Assembly: GCA_021234155.1 (NCBI GenBank)
Contig: JAJEKV010000094.1
Location: 3,766,535-3,830,534 of the forward strand
From: Isoetes taiwanensis
Taxonomy: Eukaryota > Streptophyta > Lycopodiopsida > Isoetales > Isoetaceae
DNA: 64,000 nt
Reading direction: 5' to 3'
Positions 12,183 to 23,345 of this stretch are shown here, one piece after another. Position numbers and translations under genes: made by a program. Every line of letters begins with the position of its first letter. The stretch's first letter is position 1. The notes under the pieces were generated by a model. The model saw only the letters and a list, made by a program, of their open reading frames with translations, made no database searches and was not told where the DNA came from.

Positions 12183-13050
12183 AGTACAGTGATCTATTCT
12201 TTCGCTTCGCTCGCGCTAGTTGAAGTGGGCCAAAACATAAGAAAAGCCTAAAGAAGATCAATCGATGCAAGGCGAAGCTCTTTTAAAGAGACCGCTTTAA
12301 GATCGTAACGACATGGCCGATAACCTCTTCAAATTTGGTCGATCGACAGTGGCGCAGCCATTGACTCCTATAAGAATATGCGAGGGCTTACAAATGCTCG
12401 ACGATCCATTAGCACGAGGGCCATCTTACCGCAGGGGTCTACTTACAGCGCGAAGGACAAGGAAGAAGCTAGCTCTAGAGGCAGTGGAAACTACGTACTA
12501 GGACAAAGAAACTTACAAGTGACGATGACAAGGCCGTAGCTTGGAGGCAATGAGCAAACCTAAGAAATATGCCGACAAGCATCCACCGGGCCTCGGCCAC
12601 ACATCCAAATAACGTGGATGCTTTTCAGTCCACTAAAGCTATTTATATCGCCAGAAGGTATGACAAGCAAAGACTCCTTGGAGATATTGAACAAAGATGA
12701 TCGAAAATCCGTGGCAAAGCCAATGCCCGCAGATGTAGTGCCTTTACGATACCGTACAAAAAAGGTAATCATCCGGAGCAAGCCGGAGGACTTCATCGAG
12801 AACCCGCATATACATTTTATGATAATAGATGGCCGATTCAATAGAGGCCCGAAGATTCTCATCAAGAAGGCACAAAGATAATCGGGAATCGGTTGTTCTA
12901 TAAGTCAGATTCGTTACGAAACCGCCACCCCCGAAAGGGGGTCAACAACACCCCCGAACTAGCCAAATAAGCGCCTCCTAAATGACATGGGGAAAACTTT
13001 CCTATACAAAAAGGTAATTCTCTTCCCACATTTTATTTTTTTCAGATACC

Positions 13051-13071
13051 AAATCGCGCCAAGCGCGATTT
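13051..13071. repeat. Perfect GC-rich palindrome
   Basis: Nine-base arms AAATCGCGC/GCGCGATTT around a CAA loop. Confidence 0.95.
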
Positions 13072-13120
13072 CATAGTAGAAGGCAATGGGTTCTCGATGG
13101 TAGACGCTTCGTTTAAATAA

Positions 13121-13212
13121 GCAATAGCGCCGGCGCGATTTTATATTAGAATACAAGTTGAGCCACGCTGTAATTTGTATTCTAATATAAAATCGCGCCA
13201 GCGCCGATTTGC
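13121..13212. repeat. 92-nt hairpin with 25-bp perfect arms
   Basis: 13132-13156 and 13175-13199 are perfect inverted copies (25 bp) with an 18-nt loop. The arms extend imperfectly to about 13121 and 13212. Each arm carries one member of the GC-rich palindrome family at its base. Confidence 0.9.
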
Positions 13213-13263
13213 TTATACGACTTGGTGAACCATCTACTATTTCAAAACCCTTTGTTATTTAGC

Positions 13264-13296
13264 GAAGGCAAATCGCTACCGGCGCGATTTGCCTTC
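13264..13296. repeat. Hairpin with 13-bp perfect arms
   Basis: Gaaggcaaatcgc (13264-13276) pairs with gcgatttgccttc (13284-13296) across a seven-base loop. A further degenerate member follows at 13302-13326. Confidence 0.9.
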
Positions 13297-13857
13297 TAAT
13301 ATGAAATCGCGCGTGGGCATGCGATTATAAACTAGAAGGATTGTTTGAATTCACGATTATAAAGCTAACAAAGTTATTCCTTTGCGGTCCCTATATAGAG
13401 CAACTTCTGCATGCTCTAACCAAAGGATTGAATATGGGAAGCCAATGCCTACCGGGCGGGGGCCACCCAAAAGCTACCGAATTCAAGTTGCCGGAAAGGA
13501 CACTTAGTCGACTATAATACGTGACAAGACCAAGAGCACTAGATCAAAGAAAAAAAAAAGGAGATGAAAAGGGTGATGCCGCCAAGAACCAACCGTACCC
13601 CAAGGATGCCCGCAAGATAGTTTTTGCTTCGTGATCCCGTGATGGGAGAAATGGAATGAATTCTCGGACGCCTACGTGGAGAAGAAGTTGCCGATTCACA
13701 AGGAAGATTTCCTCCCCTGACACACATCAATTTTGATATCCATATACTTGAGAGATGAGGAAGGCCGAGTGGATTGAAAGATCAAGAACTCATCTCAGTC
13801 TGATAGGTTAATCGTGAAAGGAAATCCTTTACAAGAAAAACCTCAGCAACAAAGGCT

Positions 13858-14673
13858 ATGGAATCCTTTGAAGATGCATGCGATGAGCTCAAGAATATTA
13901 GAGTGCTCAAGAAGGCGTTGGTGAGGAATTGCAAAGGCTTACATCGAGTGGTCGCTTGTTCGGAGTTAGGACTAATGCAAAAGTATAACGCCTTCAACGA
14001 TTTTACTCAAGAAGTATGTATTTTGGTCCAAGGACTTTGTCAAGCGGCCAGGTTGAAGAACGCGTTGCAAAGATCGATTAGGATTCACACAAAAGTTGCA
14101 TCCGACTTGAAACGAAAAGTCGCGTTGGTGAAGCGGACGGAGACGGAATCCACATTTTTATCAAGTGTCCACCGGTTTCAAGTGTGCCTTGCCGTGTGGG
14201 TGAAGGTCCTCATGATATCACACTCTTCGTGCTTGATAGTCGAGGCCGGATGGTCACTTGAAGACTATAATACGCTCTTCAACATATGCACGGGGTTGCA
14301 CGACTTGTAAATGCATTACACAATCGTCACTATATGTCCCTCCGACATGTCCTATGCATATGCTCTAAGTGCTGCAAATGACTTAGAATGCGTGAAAAGT
14401 CATCCGACAGCGATCCTCATAGATGAAACCAAGGATGCGAACTTCAAAGACGCGGCAAGTAAAATTTCTCATGTGCTTATTATTATGATAGCCATTATGG
14501 ATGATAAGGAATATGAAAGGCTTAAGGGAAAAGCGAGATGGAGAGAAACTAGCATGGCAAAGGTGCTATCGCTAGATGAACGCGATCTCGCGCAAACGCC
14601 TTCTATCCGAGCAAGAAGACAAGGGAAGGCTGTCCAAGATCGTGGAAGAGTTAGAGGAGGAAGAGGAGGATGA
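13858..14673 (+). pseudogene. Unrecognised ORF with one internal stop
   Basis: Two ORFs in the same frame (150 and 120 codons) are separated only by the TAA at 14308-14310. Together they read MESFEDACDELKNIRVLKKA ... SLEDYNTLFNICTGLHDL (stop) MHYTIVTICPSDMSYAYALS ... TAILIDETKDANFKDAASK. Continuity across the stop suggests a nonsense mutation in a once longer protein. The C-terminal part turns basic and glycine-rich (RGRVRGGRGG). It is followed in another frame by the methyltransferase-like fragment at 14670. I do not recognise the family; a transposon origin is inferred from the setting. Confidence 0.4.
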
Positions 14674-14990
14674 GGAAGAAAACGAGGGGCGACCCAGTTC
14701 TTGTGGGCCACATTAAGTATGAGCTCCTAACTTCACATAAGGGGAATCTAAACAAGAACGGGTTCTCTATGGACCTTTCCCAAGATCTCATTGAAGCATT
14801 TTGTCCATTGGGAACAACTTGTTGGGAACTTCACGTTGGAGGTTACATCGGTAGAGAAGCTTTGAAGTTAGCAAGGAAATGCTGGGCGTCGTCTCGATGA
14901 TCGAGCCAGAAATTTTGGACCTCTTCTTTGAGAAAGTACTAGAGGAAGCCCCTAGGGGACCAATCGGCAAAGGCAAAAACAAAGCTTCTA
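14670..14990 (+). pseudogene. Possible SAM-methyltransferase-like fragment
   Basis: The 76-codon ORF contains LIEAFCPLGTTCWELHVGGY followed by ALKLARKCW. This pattern resembles motif I plus the next helix of DNA amino-methyltransferases (D-x-F-x-G-x-GTT ... A-x-x-x-GR). The key glycine before GTT is Leu here, so the match is weak. After a shift, another frame gives MIEPEILDLFFEKVLEEAPRG. No catalytic DPPY/NPPF motif was found nearby. It could equally be an unrelated transposon protein. Confidence 0.25.
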
Positions 14991-15443
14991 GCTCTAAGGC
15001 CTAAATACCTTCGATTTGCTTAAGGAACGGAGATTCGAGACAGCATTGCTTGGCTCCAACATCATGGATGACATGGACGAGCAGGCAGATCTCCAAGTAC
15101 CTATCGACATGCCTGTGGAACATTCTTGGCCCCTGAAAATATAGACCCGTGATGACAATGCCAAGGATGATGATAATAACAATAATGATGATGAAGCGGA
15201 CTCCAAATCGATAACACTAGCCAAAGGTTAGCGTAAAGAGTAATGAACTATCAAGCCGAAGTTCACACACTCACCAATCGCATGCATCTCAAACCGATGT
15301 GGTTGGTGCTTCTAGCGCACCGGAGGCAACTCGAAATAAAGATGCAAGGGATGAAGAGAACACGGGGAATGATGAAGACGAAAGGTATCATGACAATGTT
15401 CCTTTTTTGATATCCATGCATTTTACAAACTAGAAGCATATAG

Positions 15444-15535
15444 AAATCGCTACCGGCGCGATTCGAAGTTTCCTAGAACATACTTTTAAACTATGTTGAC
15501 ATGCATCATTAATGAAATCGCTACCGGGCGCTTTT
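15444..15535. repeat. Two more GC-rich palindromes
   Basis: Aaatcgctaccggcgcgatt (15444-15463) and aaatcgctaccgggcgcttt (15515-15534) share the aaatcgctaccgg left half with the hairpin at 13264. Confidence 0.85.
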
Positions 15536-15569
15536 GTTTTCCATTTCTTTCATCTCATACGTTATTGTT

Positions 15570-16080
15570 CTCCTTACAGAAATGATTTGGCTTCCCCAAA
15601 AGTACTGGTCTTTGATTTGAATGGTGTGCTATGTAGAACATTACCTAAAGCCCAGTTTGAAAAGTCATGGTATGCGAACAACCATTTGAGACACGTACCA
15701 AATATGTTTACCCGCCCTTTATCCTGAAGGAGATGTTGGACCAGGCCTTCACACATTTTAGTTTGCAGTAATTTGGTCATCCATGGAGCATAGAAATATA
15801 CAGGATGTTTTGAAAGTAGTGCCCGAACTAAATAGAAATTGGCCCATCCATCCGGGATCAAAGCAAATGTGCTTCATTCACAAACCCTAAAGAACCGGCG
15901 GGTAAAGATATTTGTGAAATGCTTGCGCAACATGATGGATGCCCTAGGTGTTGAGGATAAGGAAGGCATAATCATTGTGGATGATGACGCTCTAAAGTGT
16001 TGCTTCAATCAACACGCCATTGAATCCGCCATCCTATCATCCTCAAGATTTTGACAAAGATGACTTCCTGCTTCGCTTTG
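15570..16080 (+). pseudogene. NIF/FCP1-like (HAD) phosphatase domain relic
   Basis: Frames joined in order give SPKVLVFDLNGVLCRT (about 15596-15643; the HAD DxDx(T/V) motif appears as DLNGVL, as in many plant family members). Next comes NMFTRP...LKEMLDQAFTHF, then RNIQDVLKVVPELNRNWPIH, CFIHKTLKNRRVKIFVKCL and GIIIVDDDALKCCFNQ (about 15973-16015; the VDD motif of the fold). HPQDFDKDDFLLRF ends it near 16065. This is the order of the NLI-interacting-factor-like phosphatase domain. At least two frame changes and a TGA after the FTRP block break it. It is a relic copy and the substrate is unknown. Confidence 0.55.
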
Positions 16081-16445
16081 TTAGTGTCCCGCAGAAAATA
16101 GCTTCGTGAAAAAGCGGTCGAAGAGATACAAACACTATACCCGAACTTGATCGGACAGGGAAATTGGGAAATTGACAGGGGACCTTTTGAGAAGGAAATA
16201 CACTTTCCAAAAAGTTTTGAATATGAAATATACTTTATACCGAAAGGTTTTGAATATATATTGTGTTCTTTTATCAGCATTATTGGTTCTCGTTAATGCA
16301 TTATTGTTTTTTATATTATGTGTACGGTTTGCTATACTTGCAATAATTTGTATGTATATCCGCCAATTATTTTGGTGTGTATAAATAGATATGCATGAAA
16401 TAGCCCCCGAATCGGGCTTCTCCGCCTCCGCCTCTCCTTGTTATT

Positions 16446-16649
16446 ATGGCACATTCTATTACCTGCAAGATGAACCATGCGGACCTCTGCAGGTGCCGCG
16501 AGCTAGAAATAGAACTTCAGGACTGGCTTGATGTCGTTGCTATGAATCCTGTCCGCTTCTATCCTGATCCCTTTGATGTTGTAATCCATCTTATATGGAA
16601 TCCAGAGCATGGTTTGTTCATGATCGACAGATCTCGGGGACCGCCATAG
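16446..16649 (+). CDS. Small unrecognised ORF
   Basis: 67 codons, MAHSITCKMNHADLCRCREL...LDVVAMNPVRFYPDPFDV. Composition is protein-like and it follows the NIF relic on the same strand. It could be a terminal exon of a neighbouring relic gene. No family is recognised. Confidence 0.25.
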   Translation: MAHSITCKMNHADLCRCRELEIELQDWLDVVAMNPVRFYPDPFDVVIHLIWNPEHGLFMIDRSRGPP

Positions 16650-16717
16650 CCCCGAGGGCGATGAATCGATTAGTTTTTGTAGTTTATGTTCTATTATAAT
16701 GCGTTATTTATGCCAAG

Positions 16718-16740
16718 CAAATCGCGCCACGCGCGATTTG
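16718..16740. repeat. Perfect GC-rich palindrome
   Basis: Ten-base arms CAAATCGCGC/GCGCGATTTG around CAC. This is one of the cleanest members of the dispersed family. A half-site (ggcgcgatttt) follows at 17021-17031. Confidence 0.95.
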
Positions 16741-17039
16741 AACCACGAAAATCTCTGTTTTGTAGCAACTTGCTTGTTGTTATTTACTTGTAAAGCATTA
16801 CAATTTCAATGTTTAGATTTCGTTGTCGTCCGTGAATGTGCGCATTAATAGGCAATTTCCTGCTTTTTCAACGGCCTACATTCTGTCATAATATGGGTCA
16901 TTTGCATCGAATATTTGAATGCCTTTGCATTTTCACATAAAATGCATATTCCCAGCCCGAAAATGAACACAGTGCGGCAGTGTGGTTAATTCAATATAAT
17001 GGTCAATAAAATGCTTATACGGCGCGATTTTGGAATAGA

Positions 17040-18340
17040 CATAATCCGAATTTAATTGAATGATGGTTAATTTGTCTTGAAGAAAGACTGCATTTGGTTT
17101 GGTTCTAATGTTAATCATCAGGCCAGGAAGTAGTGCACCATTTAAAGCTGAGAACGCCTTTGGCTCCACATGTCAAACACAAAATTCCACGCTATTAAAT
17201 TTGTGAGCAAAAACACCATCTTATATGAATTTAATTCCGGTTGTTCCCCGATTTGTTTTGTTAGTCGTGGTTTCACACAGCCCACAAGTTCTCAAGCAAC
17301 ATCGGTTGTGAAGTCTTTCCCCGGATGTTGGGCTGAAGCTCATTCCAACAAACATAGTTGCTTTGCGACCTCGAGCCTAATTATCTTGGAGTGATTTCAT
17401 TCTCTATCCTATTTGCTTTCATTTGTTAATACGCCCGTATATAGTGTGTTTTGTTTCTCTTTTTTAAACAATTACATTGTAACTTTGAGGTCTGTGTTCA
17501 TAATTTCTTACATGTTTCCTATTTATCAATGTAGGAGAGCAAGCACATCCATTTGTTCATTTGATAGAACTGTGCAATGCAACTTTGCTTAAAATTGTAA
17601 GAAATTAATTTTGTTGTTGCTTTCATCACTTTGTAAAGGTCTTTCTGTTTTGGATGATGATTATAAATCAATTGCTGAAATGCCACTTCAACCGCTGCAG
17701 ATTTTTTGTGGACGGGCACCAAGTTTGTCTTATTACAAAACACGTGAGATTTAGTATTTTGTAGTAGCAACTGAAAACGGTGGTTGTATATCTCTCGGCC
17801 TTAAAACACAACTCAGGTTTGGTTTGTGCTTCTCTTTGTCGGTTCATGCCTAAGTTCGATTTCCTATGAAAATGAGTAGATAATGATAGGGACCTTTTTT
17901 TCACATATATAAGTTTGTTAATATAAGTTATGTGGCTCTTTTGTGAAATATTTCAAGTCTAAGTATATAGTATTTCCTTTTAGTGGGCACTAATATCTTA
18001 CTAACATTACCATAGCAAGATTGCATAACACCAATTGGAGAAAGCCTCATATGTCTGTAATAAGCATAATGCTTTTAGCACATAGGACAATCAAGACATT
18101 CTTCTTGTGGACACTAGCATCATACTAGTAGCCGACTAGTTTGTTGCCAAGAGAAGTTTGCATCATACCAATTTCAAACGTTCTTGTATGTACGTCATGT
18201 AAGAGTATTACCATATTCTTACAGTTGGTTATTTTTTGGCACTTATGTACTTACATAAACAACCTCTATAGTGTATATTTCTTGGCATTTACATACTTAC
18301 ATAAACAGACTAACTGGCCCATAAAGTTCACCTATGTTTG
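17040..18340. other. Intergenic, no gene seen
   Basis: AT-rich sequence without a convincing ORF. A short local duplication of ggca(c/t)tta.gtacttacataaaca lies at 18237-18262 and 18283-18308. Confidence 0.5.
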
Positions 18341-18345
18341 CTTTA

Positions 18346-18685
18346 GTTAGGGCCTGAAGGGCCCAAATTTTTTTTTAATATAACAATCAACACACAACTA
18401 CCATTAACATTATTAACACAAACCATTGCATTTAACACATTTAAATTAAAATCCCCCTTAAACCCCCTTTGGTTTGGGTGCATATTCACACGGGGGTGAC
18501 GTAGGGCAGCGAGAGCCATTATAATTATGTTTTGCACGTACAAAATCAACACCATATAGTATATTGCCTGAAATCTTATAGTATTTTGCAAATTTTGTTA
18601 TACAGTTTAACAAATTCTGTACATCCATACCCCACAAATGAGGAACTTTGTGTACGGCGTAGATTACGGAATAAAGGGTGAATAT
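18346..18685 (-). mobile_element. Foldback/MITE element, copy 1 (one arm missing)
   Basis: Contains the arm with aaaccccctttggtttgggt, then cacgggggtgac and gcgagagcc, followed by the central part, in the opposite sense to the copy at 56485-56966. It stops at about 18685 (gggtgaatatgg) where the second arm should begin. The outer end has gggcctgaagggcccaaa, as in the other copies. Confidence 0.8.
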
Positions 18686-18689
18686 GGTG

Positions 18690-19950
18690 GTACAACTTCG
18701 AGTTAATCTTACAATTCAAGTGTTCATATTTAAAATCTTATAAGTATCATGAAGAACTAGTCCCTAATATGGAGAAGGGATTGAGGGACCCATACGGGTT
18801 GATGAACCCAAACAGGTCCCTGAGACAACTCTAGTGTTAAGCTCGAAATATTGCCAAAAGGCTATTTTTTTGGACATTTGCATTTTTTTCTATGAATGTT
18901 TAGGATAGGATCAGTTAGTAGTGCGGCCAATAAAATATAGCCACCTTGTCTATGAAATTTTATCCCATCACTCATAAATTTGCCAACTTCACTAAATGAT
19001 AGGTTCTTATATTCGCTCCCATGTGAATCCAAGATCTTGATAATTATTTTAAATCGCCGCTTACCGCCCAAAAATCATGCAACACTATACGAATCCTATT
19101 CTTTGAAACTTTTTTGAAATCGCCTCCCTAGATAAAAAAAAAAGAACAAAATAGATGCATTTTGATCGCATGATCCCTTGCTTTTGGTATACGAATCAAT
19201 TTGTGCTTGCCCATTGTAGCATAATCGATTTGTGTTTGCCTACTGTGGCATAGCATGCATGCACTTGAATTCCAATTCTGTGGCAATCGACTTATTCCAA
19301 GAAAGCAAAGCTCAACAATTTTACCTTTTAGCATTTGTAAAACAGGGATGCAGATGCAAATTCACTCGGCGAAATTTTAATGCTTTCGATTTGGATATGC
19401 ACAAGTTTTTTACTGCACGCTATTGAATCGTAAGTGTCACTCGTAGAAATCCATCAACTGCAGTGTTTAAGAATACAATTGAAATATCATTATGTAAATA
19501 TGACTCAAGAGTCACACGGATAAATGGAAACACACCAGAACTCGGTAATTAGTTCTCAAGAACTTGTTGTCCACCACAGTTTCTTGACCATCAGATCTGC
19601 CATCCAGTGAATGAAAAACAAAACTGGAGGTTAGAGTGCTGCTGTGAGATGCATTAGAAACTATAATGGAAAGGAAGCTAACCTCTTAACATTGAAGAAC
19701 AATGTCACTTCTTGCTTCATAGTTGCGAGCTTTCAATATATCTCTGATTTAAGCAGGTCCTTGAGTACTATCTAAAGAGGGTATGTCCAAGTGCATTGAC
19801 AATGGCAATATCTGGGACACATATAAATCAGAGAAGTCTCGATTTCTTACATTCTAGAGACTTGTTAAATACTTGTTTTTTTTTTGCAGGCACGTTCATT
19901 GCAATTCTAATTTCAAATTTTTCTTGCAGAATTCCATGGTCTAGAGACAT
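18690..19950. other. Intergenic / upstream flank of hAT relic
   Basis: No gene recognised. Small ORFs here have no motif. Confidence 0.5.
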
Positions 19951-19956
19951 TCCAAT

Positions 19957-22900
19957 ATGACAAGGCAAGGGATTTTGTCATTTTTTAAGCCTTCCTTTAA
20001 AGATGTGGCCAGTTCCAGCAGCAATGAGCAACAAAACAATCCTTCATTGAACGGGACAGCCACTATACATGTGACAGAGGATGTCATACTTTTGGATGAG
20101 GTTTGTGTAGCCGGGGATGGGCAAAGTAGTAATGCAGCAGGCACTTTGGATGCCAATTCAAATGGGTCAGGTTGTGAGCTTCCAAATAATAATGGAAATT
20201 CAAATAGTTCTGGTAGTAAATGAAAAAGAAAGTTAGAGGAATTCAATCAATGGATTAGTGGAAGAGAATTTCAAGATGATTGGGCGAGAAAATTTGTATT
20301 CATTGAGCCCTTAGTTGAAAAAGATGAACATGGATTTCCATTAAAGGCAAAGAGAGCTCGTTGCAGAGCATGCTCATGGAAGCAAGGTTATAATGTAGAC
20401 TTGCAATTGAAATTGGATACAATAGAGAAGCATGCAGGTAAAGTTTATGAAAGAAAGATGATTGACGGAAAGGAGACTAGTGTTCCACGGTGGAAGTCCA
20501 AGGATGAATGCAAGCATTTGCAATATGTGGAGGCATATAGGAAGGAGTTGGCGAGGATTGAACACCCCAAAGTCCCTCCAATTAAGTTATTGTTGCAAAA
20601 AGTTGCTAATAATTACTTACAGGGAAAGATTGTGCAATTGGAGGCCGTGTTTCATGTCTTGAAGAGGGGCAGACCTATGGCAGCTTATCCAGAGCAAAAG
20701 GAGATTCTTGAGTTGCAGCAAATTCAAAATTTCCCGAACTCGCATTGGTCGAAGCAAAGTGGTTGGGAATTTGCAAAGTGTATTGATGACGTGTTGAAGG
20801 AAGATCTACGTGAGGAATTACGCAAATCTGAATTTTTTGCCATCTCCTTAGATGAAGCAACAACAAAAGATAACTCTTCATGGCTATGCATGACAGTGTA
20901 TTATGTAAAATGTTATGTTAGGCCAATGTTAGGCATGCACGCTATGTTGGGATCACACGCTTGGAAAAAAATGCAACTGCAGAGAATATATTTCTTATTG
21001 TTCAGAATTGCTTGAACACGACAATGGGTCTATCCACAATTGAGATTGCAGAGAAGCTTGTTTGCATAGGGTTAGATGGCTGCTCCGTCATGCAAGGTTG
21101 CCGTAACGGCCTAAGTGTAAGACTTCAAACTATGTATGCACCGTATGCACTGGGCATTCATTGCATGGCACAAAGGATGAACCTAGCTTACAAGATTATT
21201 GACACGTTTGATTGTGTCAATAAGATTGAGGAGTTAATAAAGGAAACATATAACTTTTCGTTCTTGCAGATTCCGTAAGTTTAAAAAGATGGTTGCTGGG
21301 TTAACAAAGGGGAATAAACTTTTGAATACTATCAATACGAGATGGATCTCATTATATAAGCCAGCACAACGTTTATTTGAGGAGTATCCCTCATTGGTTG
21401 GTTTGATGGATAAGCTCGCCTCAAAGAATGGAAAGGAGGCTGAGAAACCAGAATTTCTACTAGCTAGACTTTTGGACTTGGAAACACTGTTGACATTAGC
21501 AGGTAATAACTTAGTTGTATTGGAACAATCTTTGGATTTCTTATAATACTTTGGACACTTCTATCTAGGTACTAGGTATGCTTCCTATGTTAAAAGAGAT
21601 GAACTTCTTAATAAAACTTGCTCAAAAGCGGACTATGTACATTGCTGAATATGTACGTGCAAGGAAGATGATACTCATTGCCTTGAAATACATGTATCCC
21701 ATTTTGCCAAATGTACCATATGACAAAGAGAAGTTTGTGCTATGGAACAACTTGTTTGAGATTGGTGGCAATAAGAACATTTTGGAATTTGATGCGAAGG
21801 ATACAGTATGCATTAAGGTACACTCCAGACTAGTCCAAGTATGATACGGGGCCACTATTTTTCCCCCCATGACTCAAGAATCTAAAGCATCTAGAGAATT
21901 GAATCTTCCCAAAAAAAAATTAAGTCGTCTTCACTATTTTTATGCAGTTAACGATGATCCTACTTATTCTGTAAAAGAAATGTTCATGAAAGCATGTTCA
22001 TCTCAAAAACTTATTTTGGAAAAGAAAAGTTCCAACTTATTTTGGTAGAGGTTGGTGACAACTTTGCTATCAGTGCCGAGGCCAACAATGAAGATAACGT
22101 AGATTTCTGGATTGTCAAGTGCAATGAACCAAAGCGTGTGGTAGATCATGCATTCAAGGATGCTTGGGTTCAAAGTTCAATGCACAAGAGGTTATTGTAA
22201 CAGTGAAATACTTTAGTTCATTTGTGAGGGTAGATATGAGTTGTTAAGTCATATGCCTGATGTAAGTTGCTATTCTCACTCATCTGAAATTTCCTAAATA
22301 TCGTCAATTTTGCAACGTAGATGTATACAAAAAATCGACGTACTAGAGGTCGTCTTGTTCGTCCAATTCATGTAAGCAAAGATGCATTTGCTGAAATTAT
22401 ATTAAAAGTGAGGCAGAACCTCAAAGACATTGCTATTACTTTGGCAAAAGAAATAGAAGAGCGTTTTCCAAAAGAAGAACTCTTGGATGCCATGTTCATT
22501 GTATATCCACAGTTTTGGGATAACTCTAGAGGGCTGCAAACAGTGCAAGACGACTATAAATGTAAGCTCATAATCCTCAAGAATCATTTTTCCAAAACTG
22601 TTGTTATCAGATCAGAATCTTTTGATGGTATTATAGACGGTGATGCATTATTGGAACAATCCCAATGCTTTGGAGAAACTATGTGTGCTCAATGTGCTGA
22701 ACTTGAAGAACCTAAGTTATTTGGGGCAATTACACGTTTATGGAAATGGTTAAGCAGTACCCAAGTACTTCAAGATCGGATGCCAGAATTCTTCAAATTG
22801 GTTGTTCTATGTCAAACAATGATACTTGGTTCCGCGGAGGATGAAAGAGTATTCAGTATGATGGGTTTTTTAAAGAACACGGTCCGCAACAGATTGGAGA

Positions 22901-23103
22901 AGAACTTAGATATGTGCTTGAGAGCATACACTTGCACGTACACTGTTAAGGATTTTCCTTATGAAAGGGCACTGACTTTATGGGATTCAAGTAATAGAAG
23001 AGAAAGTCAATCAAGTGCACTTCCTGGAGTATCTTCAAGTGTAACTGCAACAGAGCCTACTAGTTCTGTGAATCAAACAAATGGTTGGAGTGTATTGGCT
23101 TGA
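19957..23103 (+). pseudogene. hAT-superfamily transposase (ZNF862-like), broken
   Basis: The order of blocks matches full-length ZNF862/DUF4371-type hAT transposases. They are: N-terminal MTRQGILSFFKPSFKD with a Ser/Asn-rich linker; KAKRARCRACSWKQGY (TTF-like zinc finger remnant, about 20345-20390); ISLDEATTKDNSSWL (start of the catalytic core, about 20845-20885); GLDGCSVMQG and IHCMAQRMNLA (about 21067-21186); INTRWISLYKPAQRL (about 21325-21370); and a last ORF 22321-23103 with the dimerisation region AEDERVFSMMGFLKNTVRNR. Breaks are a TGA at 20221-20223 in the first frame, a frame change near 20950-20965, stops at 21276-21278 and 21544-21546, and further shifts to 22200. It is non-functional. 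Terminal inverted repeats and the 8-bp target duplication were not located. Confidence 0.85.
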
Positions 23104-23157
23104 TTTTGGTAATGTAAAACTCTGATTTTGAAGCTTAGTGTTTAAATTTTAATGTGG

Positions 23158-23345
23158 CAGACTATGTGCAAGCGAGATCTATGTTTCTGGACCTGCATTC
23201 TTGTTTATGGCAGGTTATTGCAGTCAAAGATGTTATACTTCATTGCAGGCCAGATTAATTATTTAGATTATTTTATGAAGTGCAAGCTAGATCTATGTTT
23301 CTGGACCTGCATATTGTTTCCTTATTTGCTGGAAGTGAGATCGTG
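23158..23345. repeat. Local duplication with 24807-24925
   Basis: Cttgtttatggcaggttatt and the following gcagtcaaagatgttata at 23200-23255 recur at 24861-24920. In addition, agatctatgtttctggacct occurs at 23177 and 23293 (period about 116 bp). The repeats bracket the GC-rich insertion at 23345-24800. Confidence 0.8.

Noticed and set aside
13047-13326. Regularly spaced palindromes could suggest a CRISPR-like array
   Set aside because: The units differ in length and sequence, spacers are irregular (38-82 bp), there are no cas genes, and the setting is a plant genome.
9615-17031. Helitron 3' ends at the GC-rich palindromes
   Set aside because: None is followed by a CTRR end at the right distance, and the palindromes are flanked by conserved A/T on both sides.
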